Shown here: positions 34,791 through 43,293 of the stretch, piece after piece
Position numbering within the stretch: position 1 is the first letter of the stretch
Layout of the letters: each line of letters opens with the position of its first letter
NCBI RefSeq assembly: GCF_014650715.1
Contig: NZ_BMVM01000017.1
Span: 95,509-159,508 of the forward strand
DNA length: 64,000 nucleotides
Source of the DNA: Streptomyces bluensis
GTDB taxonomy: Bacteria; Actinomycetota; Actinomycetes; Streptomycetales; Streptomycetaceae
Reading direction: 5' to 3'
Program-made: the position numbers and the translations under genes
The notes under the pieces: generated by a model
What the model was told of the DNA's origin: nothing
Seen by the model: the letters and a program-made list of their open reading frames with translations, nothing else
The model's database searches: none

Positions 34791-35813
34791 TCAGGGCAAC
34801 GGGTCCCAGACGCGTACGGCACCGCCTCGTCCTGCCGTGAGTACGACCTGACGTCCCTCCAGCGGTGTTACCGCCACGGTCCAGACTTCGCCCTCGTGGG
34901 CGAGTGGTGCCCCGATCTGCTGACCGTCGGAGAGGTCGAAGACCCGGACCGTCCCGTCGTCGCTGCCTGTGACCGCGAGGGTCCGATCTCCGATCACCGC
35001 GACGTCCACTGCGGAAACACGGTCGGTATGGCCCGTGGAGAAATCTTCGATCAGGTCGCCGTCGACCGCGTCCCAGACCCGTATCTCTCCAGCAGTCTCG
35101 TCGGATTCCATCACTGCCAGCACAACGGGGCGGCCACCGATCTCGGAAAGCGCGACAGCGTGGACCAACCCGTCGGCAGACCACTCGTGCAGCAGTTCCC
35201 CGGACTCAAGGTCCGACAGCAGAATATTGTCGCTGCTCGACACCACGACCGGCCTCCCGCGCAGCAGCCCCACCGCGAGACCGCGCACATCGTCACCATG
35301 CCCGGGAAGCTCTCGCGGCTCCTGTTCCTCGGCGTACTCGTCATCCGAGGGACCCCACGGCTCCACCTCGTCATCGGACGGGTCCCAGACCCACACCGCG
35401 GGACCTGAACCACCGGCCACCAGGACCGTACGCTGGCCGTCCTGGAACATAGCCAGCCCACCGTGAACCCAAGTGCGGAACTCCGGCGGGGCGTTCAGCA
35501 GATCGCCGCTCATCAGGTCCCATAGGCCCGGCCCCTGACGTGCCCCGCCGGCAGCGAACAGCACCCGCCCATCGACGACCGCCACGGCGACATGCAGGAA
35601 GTCCGGATACACCGGAATCCCGTAAGCCCCGTTGTCGAAATCCGCCAGCGGGCGCTCCACCCACTCGTCGCTCGCCATGTCCCATGTCCATACCTCGTGG
35701 ACGTGGGTGGCGCACACCACCAGTGGCCGACCCTTCACATGAGCCACGACGAAGTCCTGGATGTTCGTCTCGGATGGATTCACACTGCTCTTGATCAACC
35801 GGGTGTCAGTCAT
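34791..35813 (-). CDS. WD40-like beta-propeller protein
   Basis: 340 residues of repeated four-stranded blades ending in phrases such as IRVWDAVDGDLI, VRVFDLSDGQQI, VRVWDPLP and VWVWDPSDDEV, each preceded by RPVVLA or RTLAVTGS-like strands: seven or so WD40 blades. An acidic insert SDDEYAEEQEPREL sits mid-protein. It lacks a signal peptide, so it should be a cytoplasmic scaffold. ATGs at 35822 and 35813 and a GTG at 35843 compete as starts, none with a clear ribosome site. It lies beside an IS remnant in the accessory region; such genes are common neighbours of conflict and mobile loci, but no function can be given. Confidence 0.85.
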   Translation of the reverse strand: MTDTRLIKSSVNPSETNIQDFVVAHVKGRPLVVCATHVHEVWTWDMASDEWVERPLADFDNGAYGIPVYPDFLHVAVAVVDGRVLFAAGGARQGPGLWDLMSGDLLNAPPEFRTWVHGGLAMFQDGQRTVLVAGGSGPAVWVWDPSDDEVEPWGPSDDEYAEEQEPRELPGHGDDVRGLAVGLLRGRPVVVSSSDNILLSDLESGELLHEWSADGLVHAVALSEIGGRPVVLAVMESDETAGEIRVWDAVDGDLIEDFSTGHTDRVSAVDVAVIGDRTLAVTGSDDGTVRVFDLSDGQQIGAPLAHEGEVWTVAVTPLEGRQVVLTAGRGGAVRVWDPLP

Positions 35814-35970
35814 GCGCGGCATGCTAACCACGGGGTGTGACACGGAGGTTGGAGTTGTCCGTCATGGCGGAAGTCTCGACGTATGTCAACTCAGGCCGGA
35901 ACGGGCTGACCAGTGATCACCAGGGTGGTCGAGCGTCGGCGGACGCAGCAGGTCGGGTGAACCAGCGGGG

Positions 35971-36756
35971 TTGAACGACAAGCTCAGCGACCTTGTCGCC
36001 GCCCTCTATCAGCCCCTGTTCACAGCCCTCTCGCGACGACTGGGCATCCCACACCGAGTCGAGACCTACAGCCAGCAGCAGGCCGACGCGTACTTCCGCT
36101 GCACGTGGCTACGGCTCCTGCCCCGCCTCGACGCCGCACGCTGGTGGCTCGCCCCTTCCACCGGCATCCCACACCTGCGCATCCCCTGCCCGCAGCCCGG
36201 CTGCGGCTGGGCCGAGAAACACGCTGAACGCACCCACGTGCACCTCACCGACCGCGAGACCGCGCACGTGGCCGCCGTCTGCCACCAGGCCACCATCACC
36301 CCAACCGGAGGCGCCTACCTCGACTTGGCCACTCTGTACCGCAACATGGTCAAGGAGTTGGCCCTGTCCAGCCCGCACGGCACCCTGCATGTCATGGTCA
36401 AGGGCGGCGACTGGGTCTTCGGCTCCCACCTCGTCGACGAAGCCCTCCAAGCAGTCGGCCTCACCCGCGGACAGCTCCCGGCTCGGCTGTTCTGCCCCCA
36501 AGTCCTCACCGACACCGGCGCCAAGCTGTCCAAGTCGTTGATCCGCGAGGGCCGCGCTCCCCTGCCCGAGGGCGCCACCGACTGGATGCTCGACACCCGT
36601 CAGTGGCCCGGCACCATCGCGAAGTACGCCGAGCAGCTGCTGACCATGACCGATACCTTGCTGTCCGACCCCCGCCACTTCTTCCGCTCGTACTTGGCCG
36701 CCGAAATCAGCCGCATGATGACCGCGCCGGCCCCCAGGAGCGTTTCCGCCCCATGA
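35971..36756 (+). pseudogene. Class I aminoacyl-tRNA-synthetase-like protein lacking its N-terminal half
   Basis: About 261 residues open from a TGA at 35914; the only early start is a TTG at 35971 directly after GCGGGG, with no usable ribosome-site spacing, and no ATG or GTG follows for over 120 codons. The sequence contains KLSKS (185-189), the second signature of class I synthetases, in TGAKLSKSLIREG, plus a Cys cluster CPQPGC (73-78). The first signature, HIGH, and its Rossmann half are absent. It seems the C-terminal part of a lysyl-synthetase-like or related nucleotidyl-transfer protein. The stop overlaps the ASCH gene start (ATGA), so the 3' end is under selection for coupling. Function, if any remains, is unknown. 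Confidence 0.6.
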
Positions 36757-37112
36757 CCGACACCAGTGCCCGCGTCCGCGAGCTCAACCTCTACCGCCAG
36801 TACTTCGACCTCGTCGCCGCGGGCACCAAGACCATCGAGGTGCGGGTGAAATACCCGCACCTCGCAGACCTCACCGTCGGCGACATCATCCGCTTCCGGA
36901 TCAAGGGCACCGACGAAACCTGCGACGTGAAGGTCAAGCGGGTCACCGAGTACCCCGGCTTCGCGGCCCTGCTTGACGGCGAAGGCCCGGCCAACGTCAA
37001 CCCCACCGCCACCCGAGACCAGCAGCTCAACAACATCCGAGCCATCTACCCACCCGAGAAGGAAGCCCTTGGCGCGCTCGCGATCGAAATCGTACGTACC
37101 GCTGATCAGTAG
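36753..37112 (+). CDS. ASCH-domain protein
   Basis: 119 residues forming a single ASCH (PUA-like) domain: LNLYRQYFDLVAAGTKTIEVR, then VGDIIRFRI and a later VTEYPGFAALLDGEG, ending in ALGALAIEIV. The G-x-K-x-x-E-x-R pattern of the ASCH nucleic-acid-binding groove is present. ASCH proteins bind RNA or hydrolyse modified nucleosides such as N4-acetylcytidine (YqfB). The ATG overlaps the stop of the synthetase-like gene; CAGGAG is 12 nt upstream. The pair suggests tRNA or nucleotide processing, an inference from context. Confidence 0.9.
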   Translation: MTDTSARVRELNLYRQYFDLVAAGTKTIEVRVKYPHLADLTVGDIIRFRIKGTDETCDVKVKRVTEYPGFAALLDGEGPANVNPTATRDQQLNNIRAIYPPEKEALGALAIEIVRTADQ

Positions 37113-37153
37113 GCCGAAGCGGCCCACCAACCGGCCAACGAAGGGACGGGACA

Positions 37154-37300
37154 GTGGCTCAGCCGCAGACTGACGACCAGCCCAAAGCACTCCCGCCCGC
37201 CCTCGAATCCATGACCCTGCTGGTTGCCGCCGTCATCGTCCTGAACCGGGCAGGCGCGGACGAGCCCCGGCCCTGTCCAGACGGGCTCGTCCGCATGTAG
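37154..37300 (+). CDS. Possible 48-aa protein downstream of the ASCH gene
   Basis: GTG start preceded by AAGGGACGGGACA, 48 residues: polar MAQPQTDDQPKALP, a hydrophobic stretch ESMTLLVAAVIVLNRAG, then a short tail. It has no homologue I know. The final 30 nt form a hairpin (37259-37267 with 37283-37291), so part of the coding potential may be accidental and the segment may instead act mainly as a terminator. Confidence 0.35.
   Translation: MAQPQTDDQPKALPPALESMTLLVAAVIVLNRAGADEPRPCPDGLVRM
37259..37291 (+). terminator. Hairpin terminating the ASCH transcript
   Basis: GACGAGCCC / GGGCTCGTC, a 9-bp stem with a 15-nt loop, between the ASCH gene and the convergent pirin gene. Confidence 0.5.
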
Positions 37301-37312
37301 CCCCAGCAAGCC

Positions 37313-38023
37313 CTACAGCCCGCCCTCCGACATCCCGTGCACGGCCGGAATCGTCCCCAGCCGCCCCTTCTGGAAGTCGTCGAACGCCTGCTGGAGCTCG
37401 TCCCTGGTGTTCATCACGAACGGGCCGTAGTGGGCCATCGGCTCACGGATCGGCTGTCCGCCCAGCAGGACGACCTCCAGGTCCGGCGTGTGGGCGTCCT
37501 GCTTCTCGTCCGCGCGGACCGTCAGGGAGCCGCCCGCGCCGAAGACCGCCGTCTGGCCCAGGTGGATCGGACGGCGCTCCGCGCCCACCGAGCCCTTGCC
37601 CGCCAGCACGTACGCGAGGCCGTTGAAGTCCTCGCGCCACGGCAGCGTGATCTCCGCGCCGGGTGCCAGCGTCGCGTGGATCATCGTGATCGGGGTGTGC
37701 GTGATACCGGGGCCCTGGTGACCGTCCAGCTCACCGGCGATGACGCGCAGGAGCGCGCCGCCGTCGGGGGAGGTGAGCAGCTGGACCTGGCCGCCCCGGA
37801 TGTCCTGGTATCTCGGGGCCATCATCTTGTCCTTGGCCGGGAGGTTCACCCACAGCTGGAGGCCGTGGAAGAGGCCGCCCGACAGGACGAGCTGCTCCGG
37901 CGGCGCCTCGATGTGGAGGAGGCCGGAGCCGGCCGTCATCCACTGGGTGTCGCCGTTGGTGATGGTGCCGCCACCGCCCTGGCTGTCCTGGTGGTCGAAG
38001 ATCCCGTCGATTACTGCAGGCAT
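37313..38023 (-). CDS. Pirin-family protein with N-terminal deletion
   Basis: 236 residues; the family's usual length in Streptomyces is about 310-330. The start is certain: AAGGAGGT 6 nt before ATG. The protein opens MPAV and passes straight into IDGIFDHQDSQGGGGTITNG, which is residue ~75 onward of normal pirins. Missing is the part with the HPHRGFE motif, which supplies two His ligands of the pirin iron; the second half of the site, GLLHIEAPPE (His and Glu), and the C-terminal cupin remain. Iron binding and any quercetinase-type activity should be lost. The deletion is in frame and the reading frame is otherwise clean. Downstream is an SseB-like gene on the same strand. Confidence 0.9.
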   Translation of the reverse strand: MPAVIDGIFDHQDSQGGGGTITNGDTQWMTAGSGLLHIEAPPEQLVLSGGLFHGLQLWVNLPAKDKMMAPRYQDIRGGQVQLLTSPDGGALLRVIAGELDGHQGPGITHTPITMIHATLAPGAEITLPWREDFNGLAYVLAGKGSVGAERRPIHLGQTAVFGAGGSLTVRADEKQDAHTPDLEVVLLGGQPIREPMAHYGPFVMNTRDELQQAFDDFQKGRLGTIPAVHGMSEGGL

Positions 38024-38043
38024 GTCGGTACCTCCTTGTGCGC

Positions 38044-38070
38044 TCAGGTTAGTTGATTGTTGAACTTTCT
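38044..38070. promoter_or_regulatory. AT-rich promoter region of the pirin gene
   Basis: TTAGTTGATTGTTGAACTTT, with repeated GTTGA words and outer AGTT/AACT dyad, is the only AT-rich stretch upstream of the pirin ribosome site and looks like a promoter-operator; pirin genes in Streptomyces are often under MarR-type regulators. Confidence 0.35.
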
Positions 38071-38085
38071 GCCACCCCAAACGCA

Positions 38086-38117
38086 GGACGCCCGGAGGGC
38101 ATTCCCTCCGGGCGTCC
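38086..38117 (-). terminator. Terminator of the SseB-like gene
   Basis: A perfect 14-bp stem (38086-38099 with 38104-38117) and 4-nt loop, 33 nt after the stop on the minus strand. Confidence 0.85.
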
Positions 38118-38149
38118 GATACCTGGCCGTACATGTCCAGCCGTACGCG

Positions 38150-38626
38150 TCAGCCGTACATGCGCCGCATCGCGAACTCGACCATCTGCTCGACCGCCTT
38201 CGCGTCGAAGACCATGCGGTGCTCGCCCTCCATGTCGAGCACGAAGCCGTAGCCGGTGGGCAGCAGGTCGATGACCTCGGCGCCGGTGATCACGAAGTAC
38301 TTGGACTCCTTGCCGGCGTACCGGCGCAGCTCCTTGAGCGAGGTGAACATCGGGATCACGGGCTGCTGCGTGTTGTGCAGCGCGAGGAAGCCGGGGTTGT
38401 CACCGCGTGGGCAGTAGACCTTGGACGTCGCGAAGACCTGCTGGAAGTCCTCGGCGGACGTCTGACCCGTGGTGAAGGCCCGCACCGCGTCCGCGAGCGA
38501 CGGCGGGGACGGCTCGGGGTACAGCGGCGTCTGCTGCCCGTACCCGCCGCCCATCGGCTGCTGCGGCGGCGGGGCGTACTGCTGCTGCGGGTCTGTACCG
38601 CCCATCGGCTGGCCGTATCCGTACAT
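38150..38626 (-). CDS. SseB-domain protein
   Basis: 158 residues. A Gly/Pro/Gln/Tyr-rich leader of ~40 residues (MYGYGQPMGGTDPQQQYAPP) precedes an SseB N-terminal-type domain: SLADAVRAFTTGQTSAEDFQQVF, VIPMFTSLKELRRYAG and LLPTGYGFVLDMEGEHRMVFDAKAVEQM. SseB-like proteins bind partners in virulence or stress pathways in other bacteria; in Streptomyces no role is known. No clear ribosome site before the ATG. It follows the pirin gene's promoter region on the same strand but has its own terminator. Confidence 0.85.
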   Translation of the reverse strand: MYGYGQPMGGTDPQQQYAPPPQQPMGGGYGQQTPLYPEPSPPSLADAVRAFTTGQTSAEDFQQVFATSKVYCPRGDNPGFLALHNTQQPVIPMFTSLKELRRYAGKESKYFVITGAEVIDLLPTGYGFVLDMEGEHRMVFDAKAVEQMVEFAMRRMYG

Positions 38627-38676
38627 GCCGCAAAGAGTAACCAGTCACAGTTGCCCCGATCAGGCTTGCTTCTTAT

Positions 38677-38721
38677 TACCCATGGGTAGCATCATCGGTA
38701 GCCGTAGCTACTTGTTAGTAG
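38677..38721. promoter_or_regulatory. Two palindromes upstream of the acyl-CoA dehydrogenase
   Basis: TACCCATGGGTA (38677-38688) is a perfect 12-bp palindrome and CTACT-TGTT-AGTAG (38708-38721) a perfect interrupted dyad. Both lie between the divergent SseB-like and dehydrogenase genes; fatty-acid genes in Streptomyces are commonly TetR-regulated through such dyads. Confidence 0.5.
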
Positions 38722-38776
38722 ATGAACCAGCCGCGAGGAGACAGTGCCTCGCCGATCTCTCCACGGAGCTGTCGCC

Positions 38777-40606
38777 ATGGGGCACTACAAGTCGAATCTC
38801 CGCGACATCGAGTTCAACCTCTTCGAAGTACTCGGGCGCGACAAGCTGTACGGCACCGGCCCGTTCGCGGAGATGGACGCGGACACCGCCAGGAGCATCC
38901 TGGAAGAGCTCACCCGCCTCGCGGAGAACGAGCTGGCCGAGTCCTTCGCGGACGCCGACCGCAACCCGCCGGTCTTCGACCCGGAGACCGGCACCGCTCC
39001 GGTCCCGGCGTCCTTCAAGAAGAGCTACAAGGCCTTCATGGACGCGGAGTACTGGCGTCTGGGCCTGCCCGAGGAGGTCGGCGGCACGACCGCTCCGCCG
39101 TCCCTGATCTGGGCGTACGCGGAACTGATCCTCGGCGCCAACCCGGCGATCTGGATGTACGCGTCCGGTCCGGCCTTCGCCCGCATCCTGTTCGACGAGG
39201 GCACCGAGGAGCAGCGGAAGATCGCCGAGATCGCGGTCGAGAGGACCTGGGGCTCCACCATGGTGCTCACCGAGCCGGACGCCGGTTCGGACGTGGGCGC
39301 CGGGCGCACCAAGGCCGTCCAGCAGGAGGACGGCTCCTGGCACATCGAGGGCGTGAAGCGCTTCATCACGTCCGGTGAGCACGACATGGAGGAGAACATC
39401 CTCCACTACGTGCTGGCCCGGCCCGAGGGTGCCGGGCCCGGCACCAAGGGGCTCTCCCTCTTCCTCGTGCCCAAGTACCTCTTCGACTTCGAGACCGGCG
39501 AGCTGGGCGAGCGCAACGGCGTGTACGCCACGAACGTCGAGCACAAGATGGGCCTGAAGGCCTCCAACACCTGCGAGATGACCTTCGGCGACCGTCACCC
39601 CGCCAAGGGCTGGCTGATCGGTGACAAGCACGACGGCATCCGCCAGATGTTCCGCATCATCGAGTTCGCGCGGATGATGGTCGGCACGAAGGCGATCTCC
39701 ACGCTGTCGACGGGCTACCTGAACGCGCTGGAGTACGCCAAGGAGCGCGTCCAGGGCCCGGACCTGGCGAACTTCATGGACAAGGCCGCCCCCAAGGTCA
39801 CCATCACGCACCACCCGGACGTGCGCCGCTCGCTGATGACGCAGAAGGCGTACGCGGAGGGCATGCGCGCCCTCGTGCTCCACACGGCGTCGGTGCAGGA
39901 CGCCATCGCCGTGAAGGAGGCGAACGGCGAGGACGCCTCGGCGGAGCACGCGCTGAACGACCTGCTCCTGCCGATCGTCAAGGGCTACGGCTCCGAGAAG
40001 GGCTACGAGCAGCTCGCCCAGTCGCTGCAGACGTTCGGCGGCTCCGGCTTCCTGCAGGAGTACCCGATCGAGCAGTACATCCGCGACGCCAAGATCGACA
40101 CCCTGTACGAGGGCACGACCGCGATCCAGGGCCAGGACTTCTTCTTCCGGAAGATCGTCCGCAACCAGGGTGCCGCGCTGAACTCGCTCGCCGAGGAGAT
40201 CAAGAAGTTCCTGGCACTCGGCGAGGGCGGCGAGGAACTGGCGGGCGCCCGCGACCACCTCGCCAAGGCCGCGGTGGAGCTGGAGGCGATCGTCGGCCTG
40301 ATGCTGACGGACCTCGCGGCCACCGAGCAGGACGTCAAGAACATCTACAAGGTGGGGCTCAACACCACCCGCCTGCTGATGGCCTCCGGTGACGTGATCG
40401 TCGGCTACCTGCTCCTCAGGGGCGCGGCGGTCGCGGCGGAAAAGCTTCAGTCCGGCGCCTCGGCCAAGGACAAGGCCTTCTACACCGGCAAGATCGCGGC
40501 GGCGAGGTTCTTCGCGGCCAACGTCCTGCCGGGGGTGACCCTGGCCCGCAAGGTCGCCGAGGGCGTCGACCTGGATCTGATGGAGCTGGACGAGGCGGCG
40601 TTCTAG
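38777..40606 (+). CDS. Acyl-CoA dehydrogenase (long FadE-type)
   Basis: 609 residues. The start ATG begins MGHYKSNLRDIEFNLFEVL, the usual opening of this long actinobacterial class, with GGAG 8 nt upstream. Core motifs: MVLTEPDAGSDVGAG (FAD and substrate binding), GLSLFLVPKYL and the catalytic-Glu region IDTLYEGTTAIQGQDFFF. An extra C-terminal helical domain (residues ~480-609) distinguishes it from 380-residue enzymes. It oxidises acyl-CoA to enoyl-CoA with electron transfer flavoprotein in beta-oxidation. Monocistronic; two palindromes upstream suggest repressor control. Confidence 0.95.
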   Translation: MGHYKSNLRDIEFNLFEVLGRDKLYGTGPFAEMDADTARSILEELTRLAENELAESFADADRNPPVFDPETGTAPVPASFKKSYKAFMDAEYWRLGLPEEVGGTTAPPSLIWAYAELILGANPAIWMYASGPAFARILFDEGTEEQRKIAEIAVERTWGSTMVLTEPDAGSDVGAGRTKAVQQEDGSWHIEGVKRFITSGEHDMEENILHYVLARPEGAGPGTKGLSLFLVPKYLFDFETGELGERNGVYATNVEHKMGLKASNTCEMTFGDRHPAKGWLIGDKHDGIRQMFRIIEFARMMVGTKAISTLSTGYLNALEYAKERVQGPDLANFMDKAAPKVTITHHPDVRRSLMTQKAYAEGMRALVLHTASVQDAIAVKEANGEDASAEHALNDLLLPIVKGYGSEKGYEQLAQSLQTFGGSGFLQEYPIEQYIRDAKIDTLYEGTTAIQGQDFFFRKIVRNQGAALNSLAEEIKKFLALGEGGEELAGARDHLAKAAVELEAIVGLMLTDLAATEQDVKNIYKVGLNTTRLLMASGDVIVGYLLLRGAAVAAEKLQSGASAKDKAFYTGKIAAARFFAANVLPGVTLARKVAEGVDLDLMELDEAAF

Positions 40607-40724
40607 GCCCCGTACCCCTTGGGGTGACTGCCCCGCGGGGTGGTTGATGCCGCTTCCGGCCGAGTTGGGCGACTAAGCGGAGCCTGTCCGTCCGGTAAGG
40701 GGTCCGACTCTTCCACAGCCCCCT

Positions 40725-40765
40725 TACGAGGGCCCGCTCCCCATCCCCGGGAGCGGGCCCTCGTA
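40725..40765. terminator. Strong hairpin between dehydrogenase and M18 gene
   Basis: A perfect 17-bp stem (40725-40741 with 40749-40765) and 7-nt loop. It should terminate the dehydrogenase transcript, but it ends only 18 nt before the next ATG. Confidence 0.8.
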
Positions 40766-40783
40766 CGTCGTTAAGGTGAACCC

Positions 40784-42097
40784 ATGAGCAGCACAGTCGC
40801 CCGCTTCGACCGCGGCCACACCGACGACCTCATGACCTTCCTGGCGGCCAGTCCGTCGCCGTACCACGCCGTGGCGAACGCCGCCGAGCGGCTGGAGAAG
40901 GCCGGCTTCCGCCAGGTCGCGGAGACGGACGCGTGGGACGGTACGGCCGGCGGCCGGTATGTGCTGCGCGGCGGCGCCATCGTCGCCTGGTACGTCCCCG
41001 AGGGCGCCGAGCCGCACACCCCCTTCCGTATCGTGGGCGCGCACACCGACTCCCCCAACCTGAGAGTGAAGCCGCTGCCCGACAGCGGCGCGCACGGCTG
41101 GCGTCAGGTCGCCGTCGAGATCTACGGCGGCCCGCTGCTCAACTCCTGGCTGGACCGCGACCTGGGCCTCGCCGGCCGCCTCTCCCTCCGCGACGGCTCG
41201 ACCCGCCTCGTGAACATCGACCGCCCGCTGCTCCGGGTCCCCCAGCTCGCCATCCACCTGGACCGTTCGGTGTCGTCCGAGGGCCTCAAGCTCGACAAAC
41301 AGCGCCATCTGCAGCCGATCTGGGGCCTCGGCAACGACGTCCGAGACGGCGACCTCATCTCCTTCCTGGAGCGGGAGTCGGGCCTGGACTCGGGCGACGT
41401 CACCGGCTGGGACCTGATGACGCACTCCGTCGAGGCGCCCGCCTACCTGGGCCGCGACAAGGAACTCGTGGCGGGCCCGCGCATGGACAACCTGCTGTCC
41501 GTGCACGCGGCCGCGGCGGCACTCGTCGCGATCGCCACCGCCGAGGCCGCCGGTGATGTGACGCTGCCCTGCATCCCCGTCCTCGCGGCCTTCGACCACG
41601 AGGAGAACGGCTCGCAGTCCGACACGGGCGCGGACGGCCCGCTGCTCGGTTCGGTGCTGGAGCGCTCGGTGTTCGCCCGCGGCGGCGCGTACGAGGACCG
41701 GGCGCGGGCCTTCGCGGGCAGCGTCTGCCTGTCCTCCGACACGGGCCACGCCGTCCACCCCAACTACGCCGAGCGGCACGACCCGACGCACCACCCGCGC
41801 GCGGGCGGCGGGCCCATCCTCAAGGTGAACGTCAACAACCGCTACGCCACGGACGGTGCGGGCCGCGCGGTGTTCGCCGCCGCCTGCGACAAGGCCGGCG
41901 TCCCCTTCCAGTCCTTCGTCTCCAACAACTCCATGCCCTGCGGCACCACCATCGGCCCCATCACGGCGGCCCGCCACGGCATCAAGACCGTCGACATCGG
42001 CGTGGCCATCCTGTCGATGCACAGCGCGCGGGAGCTGTGCGCCGCGGATGACCCGTATCTGCTGGCGAACTCGCTGGCGGCGTTCCTGGAAGGGTGA
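40784..42097 (+). CDS. M18-family aspartyl aminopeptidase
   Basis: 437 residues. Zinc-site motifs of M18 are in order: GAHTDSPNLRVKP, GPRMDNLLSV, FDHEENGSQS, LSSDTGHAVHPNY and, near the end, SMPCGTTIGPITAARHGIKTVDIGVAILSMHSARE. These enzymes form dodecameric di-zinc aminopeptidases that remove acidic N-terminal residues. The ATG is 6 nt after AAGGTGA. A strong hairpin occupies the leader, so the promoter must overlap it or transcription must start close to the ATG. Confidence 0.95.
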   Translation: MSSTVARFDRGHTDDLMTFLAASPSPYHAVANAAERLEKAGFRQVAETDAWDGTAGGRYVLRGGAIVAWYVPEGAEPHTPFRIVGAHTDSPNLRVKPLPDSGAHGWRQVAVEIYGGPLLNSWLDRDLGLAGRLSLRDGSTRLVNIDRPLLRVPQLAIHLDRSVSSEGLKLDKQRHLQPIWGLGNDVRDGDLISFLERESGLDSGDVTGWDLMTHSVEAPAYLGRDKELVAGPRMDNLLSVHAAAAALVAIATAEAAGDVTLPCIPVLAAFDHEENGSQSDTGADGPLLGSVLERSVFARGGAYEDRARAFAGSVCLSSDTGHAVHPNYAERHDPTHHPRAGGGPILKVNVNNRYATDGAGRAVFAAACDKAGVPFQSFVSNNSMPCGTTIGPITAARHGIKTVDIGVAILSMHSARELCAADDPYLLANSLAAFLEG

Positions 42098-42201
42098 GGC
42101 AAGGGTGAGGCAGGGCTGAGGCGGCGGCCTCCGTCTCGAAGAGTGGCTGTCACCAGCCTGTGCGGTCTGTGACAGCACGTTCCGACCAGGCAACAGCACG
42201 C

Positions 42202-43191
42202 CTAGTCGACCCTGACCACGTACTTGCCCCGCACCCCACCCGCCTCCAGCGCCCGGTGTGCCGCCGCTGTCTCCTCCAGCGGGAAGACCGTGTCCACCGC
42301 CGGGCGCAGCTTGCCCTCGGCCACCTGGCGGGCGAGGTCGTCGAAGAGCGCCCGCTTGGGGTTGCCGCTGAAGAAGCGCACCCGGCGGGGTCCGTGTACG
42401 GCGCTGGCCGCGATGTAGCCGAGCGAGGCGGCGGGGCGCGTCAGGTCGAAGGCGATGGTGACCATGCGTCCGCCGGGCTTCAGCAGGCGTCGGAAGGCCC
42501 GCAGGTCGGTGCCCGCCGTGTCGAGGACCACGTCGAACGGTTCCAGTCCCGCCGGCGGAACAGTCCGGTGGTCGACGGTCCGGTGGTCGACGGCGTGGCG
42601 GGCGCCGAGCGTGCGGACGAAGTCGAGGTTGGCGGCGCGGGCCAGGGCCGTGACCTCGGCGCCGTAGGCGTGTCCGAGCTGGACGGCGGCGTTGCCGACG
42701 CCGCCCGCCGCGCCCCGTACGAGCAGTCGTTCGCCGGGACGCAGCGCGACCTTGTCGCGGAGCGCGGTGACGGCCGTGGTGGCCACGGGCAGCGCGGCGG
42801 CGGCCACCAGGTCCAGTCCGTCCGGGACCCGGCCGAGCCACTCGGCCCGCACGGCCACGTACTCGGCGGCGGTGCCGAATCCGGAGGTGCGACCCACGCA
42901 GCCCCACACCCGGTCGCCGACCGCGACGCCCGTCACGCCGGTGCCGAGTGCGGCGACCTCGCCGGTGAAGTCCAACCCGACGCGCTGCGGGAACTTCCGG
43001 CCGGTGATGAGGCGGACGCGGCCGGAACGAGCGGCCAGTTCGCCGCCGTTGACGCTGAACGCCCGCACCCGGACCAAGACCTCGCCGGGTGCCGGTTCGG
43101 GGCGTGGCACCCGGCCCACGTACAGCACCTCAGGACCGCCGAAGCGGTCGAACAGCACGGCTTTCATCGTGCGGTCGTCCATCGTTCTCAC
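42202..43191 (-). CDS. NADPH:quinone oxidoreductase-like zinc-free MDR enzyme
   Basis: About 329 residues of the medium-chain dehydrogenase/reductase superfamily, quinone-oxidoreductase branch. Landmarks are AVLFDRFGGPEVL at the start, GLDFTGEVAALG, the NADPH loop GAAGGVGNAAVQLGHAYGAEV and the domain end VRGKYVVRVD. The structural zinc Cys residues are absent as expected. Starts at 43191 (GTG), 43182 and 43167 (ATG) are possible, within a doubled GTGAGAACGATGG element. It is divergent from a TetR gene with a palindrome between them; it is probably the regulated target. Confidence 0.9.
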   Translation of the reverse strand: MRTMDDRTMKAVLFDRFGGPEVLYVGRVPRPEPAPGEVLVRVRAFSVNGGELAARSGRVRLITGRKFPQRVGLDFTGEVAALGTGVTGVAVGDRVWGCVGRTSGFGTAAEYVAVRAEWLGRVPDGLDLVAAAALPVATTAVTALRDKVALRPGERLLVRGAAGGVGNAAVQLGHAYGAEVTALARAANLDFVRTLGARHAVDHRTVDHRTVPPAGLEPFDVVLDTAGTDLRAFRRLLKPGGRMVTIAFDLTRPAASLGYIAASAVHGPRRVRFFSGNPKRALFDDLARQVAEGKLRPAVDTVFPLEETAAAHRALEAGGVRGKYVVRVD

Positions 43192-43256
43192 CCATCGTTC
43201 TCACCTGGGGCACCAGCGGCCGTCGGGGCATCTGGGCGCGAGCGTAGGCTGTGAAT

Positions 43257-43272
43257 CGGACGACATCGTCCG
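43257..43272. promoter_or_regulatory. TetR operator candidate
   Basis: CGGACGA-CA-TCGTCCG is a perfect palindrome of 7-bp arms located 22 nt upstream of the TetR gene and 65 nt upstream of the oxidoreductase gene. Confidence 0.6.
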
Positions 43273-43293
43273 GTTGGACGGAGGTGAGAGACA

